Below are positions 37,601 to 46,360 of a stretch of DNA of 64,000 nucleotides, one piece after another. Below the pieces are notes generated by a model that saw only the letters and a list, made by a program, of their open reading frames with translations, searched no databases and was not told where the DNA came from. Every line of letters starts with the position of its first letter. Within the stretch, counting starts at the first letter, position 1. The position numbers and the translations under genes are program-made. Source of the DNA: Trichosporon coremiiforme (Eukaryota > Basidiomycota > Tremellomycetes > Trichosporonales > Trichosporonaceae); contig BCJJ01000021.1 of assembly GCA_039545355.1 (NCBI GenBank), positions 801,536 through 865,535 on the forward strand. Reading direction: 5' to 3'.

Positions 37601-37728
37601 TGCTCGGCCACTAACAGCTCGCCCCCGTGAAGCATTGCCTGCTCCTGCAACCTCCCATCGGGTCCGCGGTATTTTCGTTACATATCAACAAATTCGTCCC
37701 TCGTCCCCTCAGTGAACACACGCCTGCC
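34659..37728. other. 3.1 kb intergenic region between divergent genes
   Basis: This is the longest empty stretch of the window. It holds the promoters of the glycosyltransferase (-) and TRK transporter (+) genes. The part next to TRK (37490-37728) is C/T-rich, typical of a 5' leader. CACGTG or CACGTGA elements occur near 36507 and 36537. A short GTAGAACC array lies at 36758-36798. Scanning both strands gave no frame with family features or plausible splice chain. Confidence 0.45.
36758..36798. repeat. GTAGAACC short tandem repeat
   Basis: Five head-to-tail copies of an 8-base unit (GTAGAACC), the first with one extra C. It is in non-coding DNA and no function is apparent. Confidence 0.85.
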
Positions 37729-40700
37729 ATGCCGACGCTACCAAGACATCTCAGGAAGCCGTCATGGTGGGAACAATCCATGACGGTCTTCTTCGCGTCT
37801 CTAAACTTCTATCGTGTGCACATGATGTGCTTGTGAGTACTGTCCATCGCGCGAAGTCGAAGGAGATCGCTGACCCTCTCTTAGTACCTTTGTGTGTATC
37901 CACAGTGCCTCGCAACAGGCTGTCCTTTCCCTTCATCGCTAACTCACAGATACCACTTATCTTCTCCGGTATCTTCTACGCGTGCAACACGGAGTTCCAT
38001 ATCAAGTATGTCGACTGCCTTTTTCTGTGCGTTTCGTCGATGTGCGTTACTGGCCTGGCGACGGTCGACCTGTCCTCGTTATCGACGTTCCAGCAGTTCT
38101 TGATGTACTTCCAGATGCTCATTGGATCCCTGGTAAGCTCATGACGCGAACGCTTGCATTGACGTGCCTTCAGATCTTTGTGTCCATTATCATGCTGTCT
38201 GTTCGCAAGTGAGTCTAACTGCCATCGGTTGGGTGAGCATGTGCTTCTTGCTAACACTCAGGCGGTTCTTCCGGTTGAAGTTTAAGCATGTCATGGAAGA
38301 GCAGCGAAGCAAGCGGAGGTTCGACCTAGCTAAGACTTTCACGCACTTCCCGACAACGACGGGGCAGATGACGAGTGCTCTGCGTCGCCGCTTCACGCGT
38401 CACCACGACGACACCGAGGAGGAGAACCACTCGGTGCCCCCGACGCCGGCTGACACGATCCGCGAGAAGGACTATGAGAAGCCGAAGAAGAGGAAGGGCC
38501 CGATTAAGCTGACGACGGACATGATCCGTCGCGTCGACGGCGGCGGTGTTGGCATGGTGAACCCGATGGGCTGGTATGACGCGAACACTCCCACACCCGG
38601 CAACCAGACCCCTGAGACAAACCGTTCTGTCTCACCACGTCCCATGTCGCATGCCTCATCAGACGGTCGGGAACCGAGCCAGACCGGGTCCATCAGCGAC
38701 CCGCAGACACTGCGGAACGAGAGTGACCACAGTGACTAGGGCAAGGAGGAATGCCGTTCCTCCAGCGAGGGGAAGAAGGCTGAACGTCCTTCGGACGATC
38801 TGCAAACCGCGCCTTCCCTACTTAAGAATTTCGGGGAGGAGTTACGGACCGCTCCGACGCGCACGGAGGACTCGATCGACAGCGAGCCCAGCCGGCCGCC
38901 ACCGTCGCCTCGCGCGAAGCATGCACCCGTCGCGTACAAGCCTACTCTCGCCGAAGATGACGCCTTCCCCCGTTCCAAGACGATCGCCTTCGACGAGCCC
39001 GAGGATGGTATGGATCACGAGCTGCACTTCTCCAACGCGCGCGACCCATGGGGTACCGGACCGAGCAACTTCCCCCGCTCGGCGACGATCCGCAGCGACA
39101 ACTCGCGCTTCCCGAGGTCGGGCACGACCGGCTCTGGTTTCCCGCGCACGTCTTCCCTCACCCGAACCGGATCTCGCCTCGTCGACTCGAAGATGACCGG
39201 CTTCGGTGGTTTCCCTACGCCGCTGGAGATCGCTAGCGATTTGTTCCACAAAGTCTTCCCCAAAGCGCACAGCAAGGTCAAGCGCACGATCACGATGCCT
39301 CGGACAGAGACGATCTCGGGACACCAGAGCAACCAGGAGGGCCGGGACGTGCCGTACATCTCGTTCGCTGCGACCGTGGGGCGCAACTCCAACTTCCAAG
39401 ACTTAACAGAGGAGCAGAGGGAGGAGCTTGGTGGCGCCGAGTACCGCGCCCTGAAGATTCTGTGGTGGATCGTCAGTGTCTACTGGATCTTCATGCCGCT
39501 TGCTGGCGCAACCATCATCGCGCCGTACATTGCCGCCGGGAACCGGTACGACTGGGTGTTTAACGAACAGCACAAGCACGTCGGCATTCCCTGGTTTGCC
39601 TTCTTCCAAACGACGTCTTCGTTCTCAAACACGGGCATGTCCCTCGTCGACCAGAGTATGGTCCCATTCCAGAAGGCTTACCTGATGGCGGCCGTACAAG
39701 CCCTGCTTATCTTATTCGGCAACACGTGCTTCGTGAGTTCACCACTGTGGTTATCTGATGCCAGCCGCTAACCCCTCACAGCCCATCCTCCTCCGCTTCA
39801 TCATCTGGACGATCTACAAGCTCGCTCCCACCGGATCCCACGTCCGCGAGCCGCTCAAGTTCCTTCTGGACCACCCGCGTCGGTGTTTCGTGTACCTGTT
39901 CCCTTCAACCCACACCTGGTTCCTGCTTCTTGTGGTGCTCACCTTAACGATCATCGACTGGGTTTCCTTCCTGGTCCTGGACATTGGTACGCCCGATATT
40001 GAGGCGCTGCCCGTCGGCACGCGCATCGCCGCCGGTCTGTTCCAGTCCGTCGCTGTGCGTGCGGCTGGTTTCGCCATCGTCCCGATGAACAGCCTGGCTC
40101 CCTCGGTCAAGGTGCTCTACATCATCATGATGTACATCTCCGTCTACCCGATCGCCATGTCTGTACGCGCGACGAACGTATATGAGGAGCGCTCTCTCGG
40201 AATGTTCGACGACGACGACTCGGACGAAGAGGATGAGGAGGAGCTCGAGGCGTCGGAGAGGAAGGGCGCGCACGCCGTCGCCAAGTACGTCGGCTGGCAC
40301 GCGCGCCGGCAGCTCGCGTTCGACATGTGGTGGATTGCGCTCGCGCTGTGGCTCGTGTGCATCATCGAGCGCAACAACCTGAACCGGACGGACAACGCCG
40401 ATTGGTTCAACACGTTCAATATCATCTTCGAGCTGGTTTCTGCGTATGGTACTGTCGGTCTGTCGCTCGGTGCCGGCAGCAACAACTACTCGCTGTCGGG
40501 CGAGCTGCGCACGCTAAGCAAGCTCGTCATCATTGTCGTCATGATTCGTGGCCGTCACCGTGGTCTCCCCGTTGCCATCGACCGCGCCGTCATGCTTCCT
40601 CGTGACTTCCAGGAGGAGGACGAGCGACAACTCGAGTCGCGCCTGCGCCGCTCGCGCTCCCGCATGACATCCACGTTCGGCGATGCGAACCAGGTCCTGT

Positions 40701-41134
40701 CGCAGACGGGCTCGCTGTACCCGCGCACGTACACCATGCAGTCGACGCCGGCCACTAACATTGTTCCGCCGTCTCCCATGATTGCGCGCCGCGACTCGTC
40801 TGTCGGCCCGAACCCCTCGTCACCGGGCATGGCCCCTCAGCACGCGCGCTCGTTCAGCAACTCGTCTGATGTGCCCGCACCGATGTCCCCGCAGTCGCCC
40901 GGTCTGCACTTTGCGCTGCAGAACCCGCCGCGGCACGTCCGCTCACACTCGCACAGCAGCAACACCGCCTCCTCGCCGCCGATCACGGGCGCGAACCCGA
41001 ACTCGCTCAACATCAACGGCCTCGACACGGTCGAGGAGACCGGCCTGAGCCGACTCCCGACGCTTGCGCTGAGCACGAGCAACATACCTCGGTCGTCGTC
41101 GCCGGACGACGATGCACCGCCGCTCACGACGTGA
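37729..41134 (+). CDS. TRK1: TRK-type potassium transporter, interrupted by an in-frame TAG
   Basis: Exons are 37729-37832, 37885-37891 (7 nt), 37950-38132, 38174-38208, 38262-39732 and 39782-41134. They give 1050 codons before the final TGA, one of which is TAG. All four TRK pore loops are present: SSMCVTGLATVDLSS, SFSNTGMSLVDQSM, AVRAAGFAIVPMNS and SAYGTVGLSLG. The C-terminal signature VMIRGRHRGLPVAIDRAVMLP is also present. The family imports K+ across the plasma membrane. Codon 269 (38737-38739) is TAG, inside the long cytosolic loop after the first pore loop. The same frame continues open and conserved on both sides. No intron that removes the TAG and keeps frame was found. As read, only 268 residues with one of four pore loops would be made. 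It is either a recent pseudogene, a sequencing error or readthrough. Confidence 0.82.
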
Positions 41135-41801
41135 TACCCGAGTCTCTTGACATACCATTACCACGACGCGGAAAAACCATTGTACAGATAGAAAGAGCGC
41201 GCACGACTCTTGCGCACCGACGGACTGTTATGAAAGGATACATAGATTCTTCTCTTTTCGGTTTCGTTTTCCTCCCATACAACAATCATTTATCTTTCAC
41301 CCATTCAAACCACGACGTAGACGCCAATCCAAACGTACGTGTTGTAGAAACCAGTCATGCATGCTAGCTCGGCATTGTACGAGGCTCTCGTTGCGGGTGT
41401 TCCGAGTCGGGGCGGGCGCCACCCCGGCCGCAGACTGGGTGCATGGCAGAGGCATGATGGGGGCGCAAAGGCGTTGCAGGAGGGCACGCGCCTCGTCCCC
41501 TGCTTCACAGCTCACCGCGGGTGAACCTCCACATTTCGGATCCACCCGACCAAGAGGGATTGTTTACGGCGAGCAAGCGTTCTTTTGTCCTCGTTCTCGA
41601 CGAAACACACAACACGAAACTTTACACTTGCCCTCACTCGCTGTTCTGAACAGCAACCGCAACACACCGTCGACGCAGCATCAACACACACTCCAATCTC
41701 TTAGACTCAACCACTCCAAAGTCGCCGCCAACACATACCCCACCTACCCTTCCTCAACTCTTACGAACTTGAGATCCAATCTGAAGGAAAGGAGAGGCGA
41801 G
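41135..41801. other. Intergenic region before the phosducin-like gene
   Basis: These 667 bases contain the TRK 3' end and the promoter and leader of the phosducin-like gene. The last 200 bases are C/A-rich and free of start codons in the gene's frame. No other feature. Confidence 0.4.
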
Positions 41802-43141
41802 ATGAACTCGCCTTCAGCCAGCTTGCTCTCCTTGGGCAAGTCCAAGTCCTCCCCATATTCGTCGAATACGGGCCCGAAAGGCGTGCTGTCCGACTCGCGC
41901 CGGGCCCACGCTGAGGAACGCGAACAGCGTCAAGCGGCGGTGAAGAGGACGAGAGCGGAACAGGAGAGTAATGCTATCACGGCGCTGGGGTCTGATGAGG
42001 GAACGCTGAGGATACGTGATGAGCCTGTTGGTGCGTATCGAGAGCGAGCGGAGCGAGCGAGCCGAGTCTGAAGTCCATTCACCACTGCCTTCGAGGCAGG
42101 CTGACCGGGCAGACCAACCGGATCCCAGGTCTTTCCTGCCCCATTGACGGGGCTGAAGAGGGATGTCAGGACAGCTGTGATAGAAGGAAGGCGCGGCTGT
42201 CGCCTGGTGTGGACCGCGAGAGGCTACAGTGGGGTAAAAGACAGCTCGCCGCATACTCCCGAGCTAGAATAAAGGCAGGCGTAGCTAACACCAGTCGCCC
42301 GCCCGAGCTCCGAGCTCTATCCCCGACAACAAGGCGCAGATGAAGTGTTAGATCTGGACCTGGGCAAGCTTGACCTGTCTCGGCTCGACTTGTCCGCCTT
42401 GGACCTCTCCGAAGACGAACTTACGTTGCTGCTGCAGCTGAAGGACGAGCAGGCCGCGAGCAAGATTGGAGGAAGACAGGAGAGGGAGGAGGAAGATGAA
42501 CTGAGGGAGTGGAGGGAGAGACGCCGGGCTGAGATTGCAGAGGGGAGAGTGAGGCAGATTGACACGGAGGAGTTCCTCGACGTGATCGAAGATCACGCGG
42601 CGATTCTAATCTATGAGGAGGTGAGTTGCCTCTGCTTTTGCTTCCCCGGCGCCTTCTTGCTGCCCTGGGGTGTTTCCGAAGTGCACAGAATGGGATAACA
42701 GCTGTGCGCTGATTGACGTCGAGCTGACCCCAGGACGCGTCCCGTTGTAACGGCCTCCTCGAGCAGGCGTCGAGCATTCTCCGTCGACACCCCGACACGC
42801 CCCCGATTGTCAAGATCACGGCGACCGCGCTCCAGTTCATGACGACTGAGAATGGACCTGATGAGGCGGTCCTCCCTGCCGTCCTGGTTTACAGGCGAGG
42901 CGACCTGGCGGCGAAACATATCCGCTTCGAGGGCGATTTGGAGTCGCTTCTTCGCTCGTAAGTTTCCCTCCCTCTGAGTTCCCTCTCTGTTCCCCCCTCT
43001 GCTCACCCTTCACGTTCCCTCTCCTTGCCTCCCACTGCTACACGCCTGAGGACTGAGCTTGGACCTGTGTGCTGGAAAGCTAACCCCAGTGAACGCTTCC
43101 TGACCGCGCCCCCACGAACCGAGGTTCGCGATGACATCTAA
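41802..43141 (+). CDS. Phosducin-like protein (PhLP group I), four exons
   Basis: Predicted 261 residues from exons 41802-42030, 42340-42620, 42734-42957 and 43090-43141. Near the N-terminus NTGPKGVLSDSRRAHAEE matches the phosducin helix-1 signature (TGPKGV-x-D-x-R) that contacts G-beta. A Leu/Asp repeat (LDLGKLDLSRLDLSALDLSE) and a charged helix follow. A thioredoxin-like domain comes last (ILIYEEDASRCNGLLEQA, PPIVKITATALQF, LPAVLVYRRGDLAAKHIRF). The family works with the CCT chaperonin in assembling G-beta-gamma dimers for signalling. The first intron is long (309 nt). The final exon is short and closes cleanly with TAA. It is convergent with the 80-residue protein gene, with 91 bases between stops. 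Confidence 0.78.
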
Positions 43142-43232
43142 GTCTTTCCGTCCTCTGCCCATAGCCCAGTCCAGACTATAGCCCACACCACGACTTCACG
43201 CCTGTATGTATTTGTGCATATTGCAGAAGCTT

Positions 43233-44125
43233 CTACTCATTCTTGACCCCGAGCGAGGCGGCCTGGGGCGACCACTTCTGCGACGGGATGGCCTTGTTCG
43301 GGACCTGCGTGCGGACCTGAGTGTCAGCTAAGTTCGAAGATGATGCAGCTGGAGTGGGCCGAGGAGCGAGCGAAGACCGTCTGCGCATTCCGTTTGGCTA
43401 CCTGGGTTTGATTTCGCTGAGAAAACCGCTTCAGGAAGGACACAACACAGAGGCCGTAACAAGTGACTCATGTCACCAGTGTGTTGCTGCTGACTACACG
43501 GTGCAACGACCCGCTTCGCTCGTTCCGCCGCTCATGCTCGCCGCGCTCGCGAGACTCACCTCCTTGCTGGCCGAGTACTTCCAGATCGAGTACGTCAGGG
43601 CACCGATGCCGGCGACGCAGATGGCGGTGTTGGCCTTCCAGTTCGAGGGACGGGTCCACCATCCACCTGGCTGTCAGCTACCGACGGATATAACCAAGCT
43701 CGATTCGGGGTCACTCACCGGACGGCGACCAGACTTCCTTAGGGTAAGGGTAGTGCGCCTAGGGTTAGCTCGCAGATTTCAAGACAGCCCGTGCTCGGCG
43801 TCGGTGCTCGGTCTTCCGGTCTGTCGTTGTCACTCCACGATGTTGCTCTTCCTCCGCTGTGTTTCTGCCATTCCCATGTTGCAGCTCGATCCAGCTCCAA
43901 CCAACACGTCCCTCCTGCCTTTTCCACACTTTCCAGCTCATTATTTGATGTAGCTTTGTCGCAATGCGTTCGAAGCATAGGGTTGCGCGATCATTCCACT
44001 CGTCCTTCCTTCTTCCGATCGACAAGACCTTCTGACGAACAGATTTCGACGCGCGAAACAACCTGTGTACTCACTCCTCCGCCCTGTTTCTGTCAGCTAT
44101 GCAAATCTTTCTGCTAGCTTACCAT
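43233..44125 (-). CDS. 80-residue WSPxGGWW membrane protein made from micro-exons (five exons)
   Basis: Exons are 44125-44123 (ATG only), 44083-44075 (9 nt, three Gly), 43758-43719, 43666-43560 and 43316-43233. They sum to 81 codons and keep frame at every junction, each with GT...AG ends. The product starts MGGGAHYPYPKEVWSPSGGWW, continues TRPSNWKANTAICVAGIGAL with one transmembrane helix (about residues 31-46), and ends with a polar tail and TAG. I recall similar WSP-x-GGW proteins as small conserved fungal proteins of the mitochondrial inner membrane, but I cannot name the family with certainty. The start is divergent from cytochrome c, which fits a respiratory role. The third intron (316 nt) is long. 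The gene is missed by any length-filtered gene search. Confidence 0.72.
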
Positions 44126-44568
44126 TGTGCTGATGTGTTTGAGAGGTGGTGTTGGTGGACCTCGCCTGAGCTATCTGGGTCGTTGACCACTGAGCGGCCG
44201 GTGGTTGCAGAGCGAGGGTGGTTCTGTCTCCGCTCTTGATTGTGCGCCTAGCGGCACGTGGTTTGCATGCCTTTCATATGCCACGCCTACTCAGCCGTAT
44301 GTGCGCATTTGAATAGGTCCGCCGTTGATTGGCCATGCATCGGAGCAACACGGAGCAAATTCCACCAAATCCGGAACCAGCGTCATCCCACCCAGGAGTC
44401 GGACAGTCACTTGGCTGGACTACCTACAGTGGAGCCCGAGTGCTCACCCAGGGTTAGCCGGGTCGTTAAACGCACACTGTAGTGACGACTTGGCATAAAT
44501 TCGGCCTCAGGTGCGCTTTCGCTTTTCTCTTTCTCCTCAACTTAACCACAACAATCAAAACAAACAAA
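44126..44568. promoter_or_regulatory. Divergent promoter, 80-aa membrane protein / cytochrome c
   Basis: This 443-base region lies between two start codons facing apart. It contains the inverted CCAAT element listed separately, a CACGTG near 44258, and a pyrimidine/A-rich leader ending with an A-rich context right before the CYC1 ATG. Confidence 0.5.
44326..44333 (-). promoter_or_regulatory. Candidate CCAAT box upstream of CYC1
   Basis: TGATTGGC is a good match to the inverted HAP-complex core (TNATTGGY). It lies 243 to 236 bases upstream of the cytochrome c ATG and about 200 bases from the start of the divergent gene. The site class is established for respiratory genes in yeasts; binding here is inferred. 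Confidence 0.4.
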
Positions 44569-45230
44569 ATGGCCGCTGACAAGAACACCTACACCCCCGG
44601 TAAGCATCGATTCTGGGTCGGACGTGCATGTGCATGCAGGTAGCCAGCTGGTAGAGCGAGCGGGGCGGTGCCATTCGCGCTTCTGTGTGATCGCACCCTC
44701 GCTTGCCTCGCCCTCGATCACAACAGGCCGCCGACGCCGAACAACGACATAGAACACAACGCTGACTCCCAGGCGACGTTGGCAAGGGTGCCGGCATCTT
44801 CAAGACCCGTTGCGCTCAGTGCCACACCACCGAGGCTGGCGGCCCCCACAAGGTCGGCCCCAACCTCCACGGCGTCTTCGGCCGCAAGTCTGGACAGGCC
44901 GAGGGCTTCTCCTACACTGCCGCCAACGTCAACAAGGGCGTTACCTGGGACGGCCAGACCCTCTTCGAGGTGAGTAGCGCGAGCGAGCGGAGCGCCGAGC
45001 TGCGTCGAGTGTAGCGAGGCGTTTCGCGAGACGCGAGATTGAGGGTTCCCGACTCGGACATCCAGTCGGCAGCAGACTCTCCGCGATCCATCAACAACAG
45101 TAGCTGACATGTCCAGTACCTCGAGAACCCCAAGAAGTACATCCCCGGCACCAAGATGGCCTTCGCCGGCCTCAAGAAGCCCAAGGACCGCAACGACCTC
45201 ATCGCCTACATGGCCGACGCCTGCAAGTAA
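44569..45230 (+). CDS. CYC1: Cytochrome c, three exons
   Basis: Predicted 113 residues from exons 44569-44599, 44773-44969 and 45117-45230. The heme-attachment motif CAQCH is at residues 24-28. The family blocks [35 protein letters not shown] and [18 protein letters not shown] follow, the last holding the axial Met. It carries electrons between complexes III and IV in the mitochondrial intermembrane space. Introns are longer than the local norm (173 and 147 nt). The ATG sits in a strong context (CAAAATGG). The sequence is intact. Confidence 0.97.
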
Positions 45231-46360
45231 ACTAGTAGTACTTGTACAACCATTGTAATGCAAAAAAACACCATCATAGCATCCTACGTCACCCCCTGTT
45301 GCTCTCTCTTCTAACTGAACATTGTACCTCTGCAGCAGCAGGCAGACCTCGCCGAAGAGCACAGACAACACCAGCGTCAGCGACCACCAGTGCATACGGC
45401 GTGCAATGGGGAACAGGTGTGCCAAATGCTCGGCCTGCTGTTGGTTCGCAGCGCAGGCAGGCGGAAGTCGCTCGCCAAAGGGCGTTCATAGGGCCATAGG
45501 GGGGTGGTCACTTTTTTCCAGCGCTTCAAAGAGTGGATTCAGGGTCCTTTTTGCCGGAGGCACCACCCAACTGCTTGCCCCAGCCGCAAACCGAGTGGAC
45601 CCAGCCGCACTCTGGCCCGCACTTTGCGCGAGAGCTTTTCCGTAGCTGATCCAGGGGGCCAGCCAATCCGGCAAGCAACGTCATCGCATGCGTATCACTA
45701 AAGGCAGGTAAACTGCGGCGGTTAGTCCCAGTCCTGGTAATCCCACTCCAGCCTGGATTCCACGACCAGCCTTTGCTTCCATTGACACCAAGCCTGAATC
45801 CGAGCACTTCACTTGGCTGACGTTGCTGGCGTCCAGCGGGATCTGGACCTGCACTCCATGCTCCACTCTTCGCCTCCGGTATCGATCGCCGCATTGCCGC
45901 ACCGCAACGATCGCCGCTGCCATGCGGTCTGTTCCGGAAACTACGAAGCGCAGCGCACTACGAACACCGCTACGCGTCAGTCAGCACGAGCGTGCGGTGC
46001 ATCTGTTATGTGCGGCGCCGTATTGGCCCGCCGACTCCGAATCTGTGCCATCCAAAGGCATCAGGCAGGGCTGGGAAATGCATTATGGGAGCTTCGGATG
46101 TCATCGGCTTAATTTGATGGCCGAGTTCGTCTAATGGACTAATCTGCGGTGGTCGGGCCTAGCGGTGCTTATCGGCCGGTCAAGCTGGTCACATGTGCAG
46201 GCTGAGACGCGCCTCCTTTCGCGCGCATGCTTGTTGGGCAGGGTGCCTCGCCGATCCGACGTTACTTCTGGGCTTAGATAACGAAGCATGCGGCTGGAGA
46301 TAATGCGTGCATGCGACAAACAATATGGTGTGTTACTTCTGATGCATTCCCTACAGGACT
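45231..46360. other. Convergent intergenic region, 1.1 kb
   Basis: It lies between the stops of CYC1 and PRP28. Several short frames exist on both strands but none shows family features or spliced continuity. No repeat or RNA was seen. Confidence 0.4.

Noticed and set aside
38737..38739. Reassigned TAG codon
   Set aside because: TAG ends many intact genes here (ATG16, NSE3, HAP5, PRP28, RPE1, EMC2, PNG1, uL5m), so the standard code applies.
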